Assembly (NCBI GenBank): GCA_051875715.1
Contig: JBJEHD010000008.1
Coordinates: 1-25,009 of the forward strand
Direction of reading: 5' to 3'
DNA from: DYCT01 sp051875715
GTDB lineage: Bacteria > Bacteroidota > Bacteroidia > Bacteroidales > Bacteroidaceae
Length of the DNA stretch: 25,009 bases
Shown: positions 1 through 7,940 of the stretch, piece by piece
Position numbering within the stretch: the stretch's first letter is position 1
How the letters are laid out: each line of letters begins with the position of its first letter
Notes under the pieces: model-generated
Databases searched by the model: none
What the model was told of the DNA's origin: nothing
The model's input: the letters and a program-made list of their open reading frames with translations, nothing else
Program-made: the position numbers and the translations under genes

Positions 1-17
1 CATTCTGACGCACCTTT
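1..17 (-). repeat. Truncated copy of 120-bp palindromic element
   Basis: The first 17 bases match, in inverted orientation, the end of the element at 7981-8100 that adjoins its hairpin (shared CATTCTGACGCACCTTT). The remainder lies outside the window. As in the full copy, the element begins just beyond a GAGGCTGT-type hairpin that follows a gene's stop codon. Confidence 0.7.
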
Positions 18-54
18 GAGGCTGCGCCAAAACATTCAGTTTTGACACAGCCTC
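18..54 (-). terminator. GAGGCTGT-family hairpin ending the oxidoreductase operon
   Basis: A 16-bp stem with a 5-nt loop lies 25 nt downstream of the gamma-subunit stop codon. Read as minus-strand RNA, the two imperfect positions are G-U pairs; read as plus-strand RNA they are A-C mismatches. This suggests selection on the minus-strand transcript, the strand of the operon. There is no long U tract, so factor-independent termination is inferred, not shown. The same stem occurs at 7941-7977. Confidence 0.65.
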
Positions 55-79
55 GGAGGATAAATAGGGAGTTGCGTAG

Positions 80-622
80 TTATTGCGGACGGATGATTTC
101 CATGCCTTTCAGGATGGCTGCCTCGTTCATGGGCAGCAGGTGGTGGTGGCGTTCGGGCAAGGTCTTTTTCAGGCCCTTCATCACGCTTTCGATGGTCACC
201 ATGGGGCGCAGTTTCAGCAGTCCGCCCAGCACGATCATGTTGAACGCTTTGGCGTTCTTCATCTCGTTGGCTGCGTCCATTGCGTCGATGCGGTAGATTT
301 GGATGTCCTTGCGGGTGGGCGGGTTGATGATGCCGTAGCCGTCGTAGATGAGGATGCCGCCCGGCTTCACTTTGCTTTCGAACTTCTCCAGCGAGGGCTG
401 GTTGAGGATGATGGCGGCATCGTACGAACTCAGAATCGGCGAGGAGATTTTCTCGTCGCTGACGATGACCGTCACATTGGCCGTTCCGCCACGCTGCTCC
501 GGTCCGTAGGCCGGCATCCAACTTACTTCTTTGCCCTCCATCAGTCCGGAGTAGGCCAGGATCTTACCCATCGACAAGACACCTTGTCCGCCAAATCCTG
601 CTATGATAATTTCTTCTTTCAT
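80..622 (-). CDS. korC: 2-oxoacid:ferredoxin oxidoreductase, gamma subunit
   Basis: Gamma subunit (180 aa) of a coenzyme A-acylating 2-oxoacid:ferredoxin oxidoreductase, which cytoplasmically converts a 2-oxoacid plus CoA to acyl-CoA, CO2 and reduced ferredoxin. The N-terminus has the glycine-rich GFGGQGV turn at residues 9-15 and the GPEQRGGTAN signature near residue 40, both typical of KorC/VorC gamma chains. It is the last gene of the operon, 33 nt after the beta subunit, and is followed by the hairpin at 18-54. The separate alpha, beta, gamma and ferredoxin subunits fit the 2-oxoglutarate (Kor) or branched-chain 2-oxoacid (Vor) classes; sequence alone does not settle the substrate, so the symbol is the usual Bacteroidales assignment. 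Confidence 0.9.
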   Translation of the reverse strand: MKEEIIIAGFGGQGVLSMGKILAYSGLMEGKEVSWMPAYGPEQRGGTANVTVIVSDEKISSPILSSYDAAIILNQPSLEKFESKVKPGGILIYDGYGIINPPTRKDIQIYRIDAMDAANEMKNAKAFNMIVLGGLLKLRPMVTIESVMKGLKKTLPERHHHLLPMNEAAILKGMEIIRPQ

Positions 623-655
623 ACGTTTACTTTCGGTTAAGAGCGTTTATCAAAT

Positions 656-1417
656 TCATTTGTCCTTCAGGTCGCCCAGGGGATAGAAGGGGAACATGTG
701 TTCTTCCATCCACTTGTTGGCGGCTTCGGGCGACATTTTCCAGCCCGAGTTGCAGGTCGACACGATTTCCACCAGGTTCGACCCTTTGCCGTTCATGGAG
801 TTCTCGAAGGCCTTGCGGATGGCTTTCTTAGCCTTGCGGATGGCCGGTACGCTGTGGACCGACTGGCGGGTGACGTAGGCCGTCCCCTCCAGCGTGGCGG
901 CGATGTCGCTTATCTTGAGCGGATAGCCGTGCAGCTGCGGGTCGCGGCCGTAGGGGCAGGTGGCGGTCTTCATGCCCACCAGGGTGGTGGGAGCCATCTG
1001 TCCGCCGGTCATGCCGTAGATGGCGTTGTTGATGAAGATGATGGTGATGTTCTCGCCGCGGTTGAGGGCGTGGATGGTTTCGCCCGTACCGATGCAGGCG
1101 AGGTCGCCGTCGCCCTGGTAGGTGAACACGAGGCGGTCGGGCCAGAGGCGTTTCATGGCGGAGGCCAGGGCGGGCGCACGTCCGTGGGCGGCCTCTTCCC
1201 AGTCGATGTCGAGGTAGTTGTAGATGAACACGGCGCAGCCGACGGGCGAGATGCCGATGGACTTTTCTTCCAGGCCCATCTCTTCGATGACTTCGGCGAT
1301 GAGTTTGTGTACCACGCCGTGGCTGCAGCCCGGGCAGTAGTGCATCGGGTTGTCGTTCATCAGGGTCGGTTTGTGGTAAACCAGGTTTTCAGGTTTGATG
1401 ATATCTTCTTTGGTCAT
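656..1417 (-). CDS. korB: 2-oxoacid:ferredoxin oxidoreductase, beta (TPP-binding) subunit
   Basis: The 253-aa beta chain carries thiamine diphosphate and an iron-sulfur cluster. Visible motifs are CPGC at residues 28-31 and C61 (cluster ligands), and the TPP/Mg motif GDGD at 102-105 followed by NN at 130-131 and YGMTGGQ. A late cysteine in STCNSGW (near residue 220) is the probable fourth ligand. An AGGAG sequence shortly upstream of the ATG supports this start and is one of the few good Shine-Dalgarno sequences in the operon. The gene begins 16 nt after the stop of the small membrane protein gene at 1434-1601. The substrate is most likely 2-oxoglutarate, by family resemblance only. Confidence 0.92.
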   Translation of the reverse strand: MTKEDIIKPENLVYHKPTLMNDNPMHYCPGCSHGVVHKLIAEVIEEMGLEEKSIGISPVGCAVFIYNYLDIDWEEAAHGRAPALASAMKRLWPDRLVFTYQGDGDLACIGTGETIHALNRGENITIIFINNAIYGMTGGQMAPTTLVGMKTATCPYGRDPQLHGYPLKISDIAATLEGTAYVTRQSVHSVPAIRKAKKAIRKAFENSMNGKGSNLVEIVSTCNSGWKMSPEAANKWMEEHMFPFYPLGDLKDK

Positions 1418-1433
1418 AATGTGTCTCCTTATG

Positions 1434-1601
1434 TTAGCGGTTGAATCGGATAAAGAACTCCATCAGCTTCAGGAAGATGGCTGCTCCGCACACGTAGAAG
1501 AACGGGTGACGGTCGTCCATCACGAAATAGAGGACGACGGACAGGGCGGCCAGCGCCAGGAAGAGGAGGTTCAGTATGTTTCTTATCTTGTCAGTACTCA
1601 T
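1434..1601 (-). CDS. Small two-helix membrane protein inside the oxidoreductase operon
   Basis: A 55-aa reading frame (ATG 1601-1599, stop TAA) fills the gap between the alpha and beta subunit genes, 9 nt after alpha's stop and 16 nt before beta's start. The product begins MSTDKIRNIL, has a hydrophobic segment at about residues 10-27 (NLLFLALAALSVVLYFVM), a short polar turn DDRHP, a second hydrophobic segment at about 33-46 and a basic end FFIRFNR. That is a helical hairpin with a positively charged C-terminus. Function unknown: I recognise no domain. Its tight placement suggests co-translation with the oxidoreductase; it might tether the complex to the membrane or to a redox partner, which is inference. 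No clear Shine-Dalgarno sequence is seen, which is normal in this phylum. Confidence 0.75.
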   Translation of the reverse strand: MSTDKIRNILNLLFLALAALSVVLYFVMDDRHPFFYVCGAAIFLKLMEFFIRFNR

Positions 1602-1610
1602 GGGGGGTGC

Positions 1611-2693
1611 TTATCGGATTAGTTTCTCGCGGATGGCGCTGACCACTTCGTCGGGATCGGGGACGATGCCTCCCAGGCGTCCGAAGTGTTCGACGGGCAC
1701 GCGGCCGTTGACGGCCAGGCGGATGTCCTCCACCATCTGTCCGGCATTGAGTTCGACCGAGAGCATGCCTTTCACCTTGCCGGCATAGTCGGCAATGGCC
1801 TTCTTGGGGAAGGGCCAGAGGGTGATGGGGCGGAGCAGTCCGACCTTGATGCCTTCGGCGCGGGCGATTTCGACGGCTTTCTGGGCGATGCGCGAGCAGG
1901 AACCGAAGGCCACGATGAGGTATTCGGCGTCGTCGCAGAGGATTTCTTCGTAGCGCACCTCGTTTTCTTCAATCTGTTTGTACTTGGCCTGCAGGTGGAT
2001 GTTTCGTTCCTCCATGATGTCCGGCTTCAGTTCGAGCGAGGTGATGATGTTGGGTCGGCGCGTCTTGGGCTTGCCGTTGGCGGCCCAGGGGCATTGTGCG
2101 ATGATTTCCGCTTCGGTGCGGCGCGGTTTCTGCGGCGGCAGCACCACCTTTTCCATCATTTGTCCGATGACACCGTCGGCCAGGATGATGGCGGGGTTGC
2201 GGTATTTGAAGGCCAGCTCGAAGCCGAGGCTTACGAAGTCGGCCATTTCCTGTACGGAGTTGGGGGCCAGGGCGATGAGGCGGTAGTCACCGTGTCCGCC
2301 GCCCTTCACGGTCTGGAAGTAGTCGGCCTGGCTCGGCTGGATGGTTCCCAGGCCGGGTCCTCCGCGCATGACGTTCACAATCAGGCAGGGCAGTTCGGCT
2401 CCTGCGATGTAGGAGATGCCTTCCTGCTTCAGGCTGACGCCGGGGCTGGACGACGAGGTCATGACCATCTTGCCGGTGCCTGCGCCGCCGTAGACCATGT
2501 TGATAGCGGCCACTTCGCTTTCTGCCTGGAGCACCACCATGCCGGTGGTCTCCCACGGCTTCAGTTCGGCCAGCGTTTCCAATACTTCGGATTGGGGGGT
2601 GATGGGGTAGCCGAAATAGCCGTCGGCTCCGCAACGGATGGCTGCGTGTGCGATGGCTTCGTTCCCCTTCATTAAAACAACTTCTTCTGCCAT
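1611..2693 (-). CDS. korA: 2-oxoacid:ferredoxin oxidoreductase, alpha subunit
   Basis: The alpha chain (360 aa) contributes the pyrimidine-binding half of the TPP site. It begins MAEEVVLMKGNEA and has the family motif GYPITPQSE near residue 30, followed by the SSSPGVSLKQEG region and the RGGPGLGT loop, all typical of KorA/VorB. The C-terminal part (about residues 240-355) resembles transketolase domain II (LIVAFGSCSRIA, GLLRPITLWPFP). A TTG codon 12 nt upstream (2705) is a possible alternative start, but ATG at 2693 gives the usual N-terminus. The ferredoxin gene lies 38 nt upstream and the small membrane protein gene 9 nt downstream. Confidence 0.92.
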   Translation of the reverse strand: MAEEVVLMKGNEAIAHAAIRCGADGYFGYPITPQSEVLETLAELKPWETTGMVVLQAESEVAAINMVYGGAGTGKMVMTSSSSPGVSLKQEGISYIAGAELPCLIVNVMRGGPGLGTIQPSQADYFQTVKGGGHGDYRLIALAPNSVQEMADFVSLGFELAFKYRNPAIILADGVIGQMMEKVVLPPQKPRRTEAEIIAQCPWAANGKPKTRRPNIITSLELKPDIMEERNIHLQAKYKQIEENEVRYEEILCDDAEYLIVAFGSCSRIAQKAVEIARAEGIKVGLLRPITLWPFPKKAIADYAGKVKGMLSVELNAGQMVEDIRLAVNGRVPVEHFGRLGGIVPDPDEVVSAIREKLIR

Positions 2694-2731
2694 ATCTGTT
2701 TCCAATTAAGAGTTTCTGAAATAAGACTTGT

Positions 2732-2968
2732 TTATGCGTTCTCTACTTTGACCTTGTAGACGGAGATACAGCCGTCCGGACACACGGTGGCGCAGGAGGC
2801 GCAGCCGTTGCAGGTGTCGTCGATGACCTGCTGGGCAAAGTTGTATCCCTTGATGTTCACTTCTTTTTTGGTGAGTGCCAGCACCTTGAGCGGACACGCC
2901 ACCACGCAGAGGTTGCAGCCTTTGCAACGCTCGGTGTTTACGACAATTGCTCCTTTGATTTTAGCCAT
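2732..2968 (-). CDS. korD: 2x[4Fe-4S] ferredoxin subunit (delta)
   Basis: A 78-aa ferredoxin with two classical cluster motifs, CxxCxxCxxxCP at residues 15-26 and again at 53-64, the pattern of a bacterial 2[4Fe-4S] ferredoxin. It is the likely dedicated electron-transfer subunit of the oxidoreductase encoded immediately downstream. The start is ambiguous: ATG at 2968 gives MAKIKG, and an in-frame ATG two codons upstream (2974) is also possible. The upstream TPR gene ends at 2980, so either start leaves only a few bases between the genes and they are surely co-transcribed. Confidence 0.9.
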   Translation of the reverse strand: MAKIKGAIVVNTERCKGCNLCVVACPLKVLALTKKEVNIKGYNFAQQVIDDTCNGCASCATVCPDGCISVYKVKVENA

Positions 2969-2979
2969 AATCATTCATT

Positions 2980-3258
2980 TTATTGATTATACATATCTTT
3001 GTTGTAAAAGTTTAGGATATCCATCAGAATCTCCCGGGCCTGTACGGCGGGACTGTCGGGGTTGAGGTCGATGGCGCACAGGTAGTTGTTGAGGGCCTGC
3101 TGCCAGTTGCCGGTCTTGCGGTAGGCGTTGCCGCGCAGGTAGTAGGGCTCGTCGGAGGCATCCGGCCGGGCTTCGATGAGGGCATCCAGCGCACGGATGG
3201 CCTCTTCGGCCTTCCCTTCGTGGATAAGCATTTTGATATGATTCAGAGCGTCCTCCAT
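2980..3258 (-). CDS. Small TPR-repeat protein, first gene of the oxidoreductase operon
   Basis: A 92-aa soluble protein with tetratricopeptide-like helices: EEAIRALDALIEARPD (about residues 18-33), YYLRGNAYRKTGNWQQALNNYLCAIDLNPDS (about 39-69), then a capping helix. TPR proteins act as protein-binding scaffolds; no enzymatic residues are apparent. It is the promoter-proximal gene, only a few bases before the ferredoxin, so an assembly or chaperone role for the oxidoreductase is a reasonable inference, not demonstrated. The start fits the -7 box at 3282-3289, which leaves a short leader of roughly 20 nt. Confidence 0.8.
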   Translation of the reverse strand: MEDALNHIKMLIHEGKAEEAIRALDALIEARPDASDEPYYLRGNAYRKTGNWQQALNNYLCAIDLNPDSPAVQAREILMDILNFYNKDMYNQ

Positions 3259-3281
3259 CTGTGTAAAGGTTATTCTGGTTA

Positions 3282-3310
3282 CAAAGATAGTTTTTTAATT
3301 GGAAAGCAAA
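3282..3310 (-). promoter_or_regulatory. Promoter of the TPR-oxidoreductase operon
   Basis: On the minus strand a -7 box TATCTTTG (3289-3282) is preceded by TTTG (3310-3307) with a 17-nt spacer, slightly shorter than the usual 19-21 nt for the Bacteroidota TTTG/TAnnTTTG promoter. It is the only obvious promoter before the six-gene operon. Confidence 0.6.
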
Positions 3311-3401
3311 AACATTTTGTTATCTTTTTATCCAAAATCGGCCGTGCGTCCGGCTGGCCTCGTGACTTTCTGTTAGGACAAGGGCCGACGGGCGGGGCGT
3401 T

Positions 3402-4052
3402 TCAGCCAAGCAGGCCGGCTATCTCGGCCGGATGGTCGACGATGTGGGCGGGGTGGAAGGCCTGGAGCTCCTCCTTCGGACGGAAGCCCCACGTGACGCC
3501 GACGGCTTCGACACCCGCGTTGAGCGCCGTCTGCATATCCACGCCCGAGTCGCCCACGTAGAGCACCTCGTCGCGCCCGACGCCGGCCATGCGGATGATT
3601 TCCTCCACCGTGCAGGGGTCCGGCTTGGTGGGGATGTGCTCGCGCTGGCCGAACACGGCGGTGAAGCGGATGGCGGGGAAGAAGTGGCGCACCAGTTTCT
3701 CGGTGGCCGACTGGTATTTGTTGGACGCAACGGCCAGCCGGATACCTTGCGCCTGCAGGTGTTCGAGCAGCGCCGGGATGCCCGGATAGGGACGGCTGAG
3801 GTCGGCGTTGTGGAGGTCGTAGTGGGCCAGGAAGGCCTCGCGGATGCGCAGGATGTGGCTTTCGGTGCGGGCGTCGGCAGGCAAGGCCCGTTCGAAGAGT
3901 TTGTTGATGCCGTTGCCTACGAAGAAGCGGTAGGCCTCGGTGGGGTGCGTGGGGTAGCCGTACAGCTGCAGGGCGTGGTTGGTGCTGGTGGCCAGGTCGG
4001 CAATGGTGTTGAGCAGGGTGCCGTCGAGGTCGAAGATGACGAGTCGTTTCAT
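3402..4052 (-). CDS. HAD-family phosphatase, phosphoglycolate phosphatase-like
   Basis: A 216-aa cytoplasmic haloacid dehalogenase hydrolase of the Gph/PGMB type. All four HAD motifs are present: DLDGTLLNT near the N-terminus (nucleophile and acid aspartates), the threonine/serine-like motif VASNKYQS, the lysine motif TKPDP, and VLYVGDSGVDMQTA with the metal-binding acids. The helical cap between motifs I and II (about residues 15-85) fits phosphoglycolate or beta-phosphoglucomutase-like enzymes; the exact substrate cannot be read from sequence. The start is set at MKRLVIFDLDG (4052) because the in-frame extension to 4088 overlaps the -7 box at 4086-4093. It is divergent from the hexosaminidase genes. 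Confidence 0.85.
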   Translation of the reverse strand: MKRLVIFDLDGTLLNTIADLATSTNHALQLYGYPTHPTEAYRFFVGNGINKLFERALPADARTESHILRIREAFLAHYDLHNADLSRPYPGIPALLEHLQAQGIRLAVASNKYQSATEKLVRHFFPAIRFTAVFGQREHIPTKPDPCTVEEIIRMAGVGRDEVLYVGDSGVDMQTALNAGVEAVGVTWGFRPKEELQAFHPAHIVDHPAEIAGLLG

Positions 4053-4085
4053 GTGCGATAATCGAATTACGTGTGTAAGATGCGG

Positions 4086-4113
4086 CAAAAGTAACCAAAA
4101 AGTTCTACCTTTG
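4086..4113. promoter_or_regulatory. Back-to-back -7 boxes of the divergent phosphatase and hexosaminidase genes
   Basis: Minus-strand TACTTTTG (4093-4086) faces the phosphatase gene, and plus-strand TACCTTTG (4106-4113) faces the GH20 genes. Both match TAnnTTTG and lie 12 nt apart. Neither has a convincing -33 TTTG, so expression may need activators or be weak. The plus-strand transcript would start near 4120 and carry the repeat at 4129-4205 in its leader. Confidence 0.5.
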
Positions 4114-4128
4114 TGGCGTTAACTTAGT

Positions 4129-4205
4129 ATTTAAACCAAATTGGTCGTTAGCGTTGTGATGATGGTTTGCGCATGACGGCCTAATGACTGTTTTTGGGTT
4201 TCATG
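4129..4205 (+). repeat. Short form of the terminal-inverted-repeat (MITE-like) element
   Basis: These 77 bp match both ends of the longer element at 21923-22104 in inverted orientation: the left 37 bp agree at about 32 positions, and the right about 40 bp share TTTGCGCA, CGGCCTAATGAC and TTTTGGGTTT. The central 99 nt or so of the long form is missing. The ends are imperfect inverted repeats of each other. It lies in the leader between the promoter and the start of the first hexosaminidase gene. Confidence 0.75.
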
Positions 4206-4225
4206 TTTAATCTATTTCAAAACGT

Positions 4226-5884
4226 ATGAAAAGAATTTGGAATTGTCTGGCCATGGCCGGCTTGTTGGCAGCCTGTTCGCCTGCTCCGACGCAGACGGCA
4301 GACTATCGGGTGGTTCCCCTGCCGGAGGAACTGAGTGTGACAGAAGGTGAACCGTTTGTACTGACCTCGCGTGTGCGGATTGGCTATCCCGAGGGGAATG
4401 CCGATATGGAGCGCAACGCCCGTTTTCTGGCCGGGTATGTGGCCAAGGCTACGGGACTGAACCTAAAGGTGGAGGCCGGTGCCGAGGGGGCGAATGTGGT
4501 CCGGCTTGAACTGGGAATGGAAGATGCCTCGCCGGAGGCCTACCGGCTGACGGTGGACAAGACGGGCGTGCGCATTGCGGCACCTACGTCGGCCGGTGTG
4601 TTCTATGGCATACAGGTGTTGCGCAAATCGCTTCCCGTGGCTCCGGGCGAGGTGGTGGCTCTGCCTACGGCTGAGGTGTATGCGTCGCCGCGCTTTGGCT
4701 ACCGGGGGGCGCACTTCGATGTCAGTCGTCACTTCTTCACGGTGGACGAGGTGAAGACCTACCTCGACATGATGGCGTTGCACCAGATGAACCGCTTCCA
4801 CTGGCACCTGACCGACGACCAAGGCTGGCGCATTGAAATCAAGAAACATCCTGAACTGACCGCTGTGGGCTCGAAACGCACGCAGACGGTCATCGGACAC
4901 AATACGAAGGAATATGACGGCGTGCCCTACGGGGGCTTCTACACGCAGGACGAGATTCGCGAGGTGGTGGCCTATGCAGCTGACCGCTACATCACCATCA
5001 TCCCCGAGGTGGACCTGCCCGGGCATATGCAGGCCGCGCTGACGGCCTATCCCGAACTGGGCTGCACGGGTGGCCCGTATGAGGTGTGGACGCGCTGGGG
5101 CATTTCTAAAAATGTGCTCTGTGCCGGAAACGACCGCGTGTTCTCCTTCCTCGAGGATGTCTTCACCGAACTGATGGACCTCTTCCCTTCGGAATACATC
5201 CACATCGGTGGCGACGAGTGTCCGAAGGAGCGTTGGGCCGCTTGTCCCAAATGCCAGGCCCGCATCCGCGAACTGGGCCTGAAGTCCGACCGCCAGCACA
5301 CGAAGGAGGAACGCCTGCAGAGTTATGTTATCAGCCGCATGGAGAAGTTCCTCAACGAACACGGACGACAAATCATCGGCTGGGACGAAATCCTCGAGGG
5401 CGGACTGGCTCCGAACGCCACAGTGATGTCGTGGCGCGGCGTGGAGGGTGGCATCCAGGCGGCCAAGCAGCGCCACAAGGTGATAATGACCCCCAACAAG
5501 TACCTCTATTTCGACTATTACCAGTCGTGCGACCGCAAAAACGAACCGCTGGCCATCGGAGGATATGTGCCGGTGCAGAAGGTGTACGAGTACGAACCCG
5601 TGGCTGCGGAACTCTTGCCGGAGGAGCAAGCGTACATCATCGGTGTGCAGGCTAACCTGTGGACCGAATACATCGCCGACTTCGGTTCGGCACAGTATAT
5701 GGTCTTGCCTCGCTTCGGTGCGTTGAGCGAACTGCAATGGTGTCGGCCGGAGCAGAAGGACTTTACCGATTTCAAGGCTCGTCTGCCCCGACTGGTCGAC
5801 TGGTACGATGCCATGGGCTATCGTCATGCAGAACTGAAATCCGACATCCTTGACGAAAAGGAACCGACGGATGTTCCTTGGTAA
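4226..5884 (+). CDS. GH20 beta-N-acetylhexosaminidase, lipoprotein
   Basis: A 552-aa exo-acting beta-N-acetylhexosaminidase, predicted to cleave terminal GlcNAc or GalNAc from glycoconjugates by substrate-assisted catalysis. It starts with a lipoprotein signal (MKRIWNCLAMAGLLAAC; lipidated Cys at 17), so it is membrane-anchored, periplasmic or surface-exposed. A GH20b-type N-terminal domain (about residues 28-150) precedes the TIM-barrel catalytic domain beginning near GYRGAHFDVSRHFF. The catalytic pair is D330-E331 in HIGGDECPKERW; the WHLTDDQGWRIE and GWDEILEGG segments are also diagnostic. It overlaps the next GH20 gene by 14 nt, so the two are translationally coupled. The specific glycan target is unknown. 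Confidence 0.95.
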   Translation: MKRIWNCLAMAGLLAACSPAPTQTADYRVVPLPEELSVTEGEPFVLTSRVRIGYPEGNADMERNARFLAGYVAKATGLNLKVEAGAEGANVVRLELGMEDASPEAYRLTVDKTGVRIAAPTSAGVFYGIQVLRKSLPVAPGEVVALPTAEVYASPRFGYRGAHFDVSRHFFTVDEVKTYLDMMALHQMNRFHWHLTDDQGWRIEIKKHPELTAVGSKRTQTVIGHNTKEYDGVPYGGFYTQDEIREVVAYAADRYITIIPEVDLPGHMQAALTAYPELGCTGGPYEVWTRWGISKNVLCAGNDRVFSFLEDVFTELMDLFPSEYIHIGGDECPKERWAACPKCQARIRELGLKSDRQHTKEERLQSYVISRMEKFLNEHGRQIIGWDEILEGGLAPNATVMSWRGVEGGIQAAKQRHKVIMTPNKYLYFDYYQSCDRKNEPLAIGGYVPVQKVYEYEPVAAELLPEEQAYIIGVQANLWTEYIADFGSAQYMVLPRFGALSELQWCRPEQKDFTDFKARLPRLVDWYDAMGYRHAELKSDILDEKEPTDVPW

Positions 5885-7931
5885 GTGGCAAGGGTGCCTG
5901 CTGCTATGGGCCTGGATGCTGTGCCGGACGGCCATGGCGGCCGGGGCCGAGAGGGTGATTCCCGTGCCCCGGCAGGTGGAGACGAAGGTGGGCCAGTTTC
6001 ACCTGACGGAGACCTTGTGGTGGCACACCGACCTGGAGGGGGAGGAGTACGAGCGGCTGGCCGAGGCGCTGAACGCCTTCCCGGCGCGGATGCTGCCTTG
6101 CAACAAGGCGGTCCGCAGCCAGTTGCAGTTCCGCCTGCTGGCCGACACGACGGCACTGCCCGGGCCGGAGGCGTATCGCTTGCACGTCGGGCCCCGGCTC
6201 GTCACCGTGGAGGCGCTGACGGGCGCAGGCCTGTTCTACGGCGTGCAGACCCTGCTGGCCCTGCTGGAGGAGGGCAAACGCCTGCCGTGCGTGGAGGTGA
6301 CGGACCATCCGCGCCTGGCCTACCGGGGCGTGATGATCGACGTGTCGCGCCACTTCTTCTCCATCGACTTCCTGAAACGGCAAATCGACGTGCTGGCGCG
6401 CTACAAGATGAACCGCCTGCACTTGCACCTGACCGATGCGGCCGGCTGGCGGCTGCAACTGAACCGCTATCCGGAACTGACCGACGTGGCCGCCTGGCGT
6501 ACCGAACCGCTGTGGAAGACCTGGTGGAACGGCGACCGCCGCTACGTGCGCCACACGGAGGGCGACGGAGCCTACGGCGGCTATTACACGCAGCAGCAGA
6601 TACGGGACCTGGTGGACTATGCCCGCCGGCGCTATGTCGACATCATCCCCGAGGTGGAAATGCCGTCGCACTCCGAGGAGGTGTTGGCCGTGTATCCGCA
6701 CCTTTCGTGCACCGGCGAGCCCTATCGCCATGCCGACTTCTGTCCGGGCAAGGAGGCGACGTTCGGGTTTCTCGAGGGCGTGCTGGACGAGGTGATGGAC
6801 CTCTTCCCCTCGGAATACATCCACATTGGTGGCGATGAGGCCGGCAAGCAGGCCTGGACGACCTGTCCGGACTGTCGCCGACGCATGGAGGCCGAAGGCT
6901 TGGCCACGGTGGATGAACTGCAGGGCTACCTCATCCGTCGCGTAGCCGACTACCTGCATGCGCACGGACGCCGGTTGATGGGCTGGGACGAGGTCCTGCA
7001 AGGCGGCTTCCGCCCGACGGGCGACGCGGTGATGTCGTGGCGCGGTGAGGAGGGAGGCGTCCGGGCTGTGCAGGCCGGCGGAATGGCCGTGATGACCCCG
7101 GGCGAATATGCCTACTGGGACAAGTACCAGGACGCACCGCCCACGCAGCCCGAGGCCATGGGCGGCTATCTGCCGCTGGAGAAGGTCTATGCCTACAACC
7201 CCGTGCCGGACTCGCTCTCGACGGAGGAGCAGGCACGCATCCTGGGTGTGCAGGGCAACGTGTGGGCCGAATACGTGCCCACCGAGGCGCAGATGGAATA
7301 TATGCTTTATCCGCGTGCGCTGGCCCTGGCCGAGGTGGGCTGGTCGGCACCCGAACGGAAATCGTGGCCCGACTTCCGCCGGCGGGCCTTGCAGGAGGTG
7401 GAACGCCTGCAAGGCCAGGGCTATCACCCCTTTCCCTTGCAGCAGGAGGTGGGCCATCGGGCCGAATCGCTGCAGCCGGTGCAACACTTGGCCGTGGGCA
7501 AGCCGGTGACGTATCGCGCACCGTGGCATCCGGCCTACGGGGCGGCGGGCGATGCGGCGCTGACCGACGGACGGCGGGGCGACTGGTCGTTTGCCGGAGG
7601 GGCCTGGCAAGGCTTCATCTCGCGCCAGCGGCTGGACGTGGTGGTCGACCTGCAGCAACCGACGCAGGTGCGCCGCATCGCGGCCGACTTCCTGCAGGTG
7701 GCCGGGGTGGAAATCTATTTCCCCGCCTCGCTCCACCTTTCCGCCTCGACCGATGGCGAGCACTTCGAACCCATGCTCGACGAGACCTACCGCGTGGAGA
7801 CCGCGCTCCCGTATGCTTGCCGCCGGATGGAGTGGCTGGGAAACCGCGAGGTGCGCTACCTGCGCCTGCAGGCGACCGCCTCGCCGGAGCATGGCGGATG
7901 GGTCTTCACCGACGAAATCGTGGTGGAATAG
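5871..7931 (+). CDS. GH20 beta-N-acetylhexosaminidase with C-terminal discoidin-like domain
   Basis: A second GH20 enzyme (686 aa) translated from the same transcript. The preferred start is ATG 5871, giving a Sec signal peptide (hydrophobic core LLLWAWML, likely cleavage after AMAA); a TTG at 5850 is possible but extends into an odd N-terminus. The GH20b domain is followed by the barrel; the catalytic pair is D322-E323 in HIGGDEAGKQAW, with HLTDAAGWRLQ and GWDEVLQGG. Unlike its neighbour it carries about 140 extra C-terminal residues (from about 540) resembling an F5/8 type C / CBM32-like sugar-binding domain (VDLQQPTQVRRIAADF ... RYLRLQA). No lipobox is present, so it is periplasmic or secreted. 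The pair probably arose by duplication and then diverged. Confidence 0.93.
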   Translation: MFLGKWQGCLLLWAWMLCRTAMAAGAERVIPVPRQVETKVGQFHLTETLWWHTDLEGEEYERLAEALNAFPARMLPCNKAVRSQLQFRLLADTTALPGPEAYRLHVGPRLVTVEALTGAGLFYGVQTLLALLEEGKRLPCVEVTDHPRLAYRGVMIDVSRHFFSIDFLKRQIDVLARYKMNRLHLHLTDAAGWRLQLNRYPELTDVAAWRTEPLWKTWWNGDRRYVRHTEGDGAYGGYYTQQQIRDLVDYARRRYVDIIPEVEMPSHSEEVLAVYPHLSCTGEPYRHADFCPGKEATFGFLEGVLDEVMDLFPSEYIHIGGDEAGKQAWTTCPDCRRRMEAEGLATVDELQGYLIRRVADYLHAHGRRLMGWDEVLQGGFRPTGDAVMSWRGEEGGVRAVQAGGMAVMTPGEYAYWDKYQDAPPTQPEAMGGYLPLEKVYAYNPVPDSLSTEEQARILGVQGNVWAEYVPTEAQMEYMLYPRALALAEVGWSAPERKSWPDFRRRALQEVERLQGQGYHPFPLQQEVGHRAESLQPVQHLAVGKPVTYRAPWHPAYGAAGDAALTDGRRGDWSFAGGAWQGFISRQRLDVVVDLQQPTQVRRIAADFLQVAGVEIYFPASLHLSASTDGEHFEPMLDETYRVETALPYACRRMEWLGNREVRYLRLQATASPEHGGWVFTDEIVVE

Positions 7932-7940
7932 CCGCTGCGT

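Noticed and set aside
5850..5870. TTG start for the second GH20 gene
   Set aside because: It would add MTKRNRR before an already complete signal peptide and lengthen the overlap to 35 nt; ATG 5871 gives a normal signal sequence.
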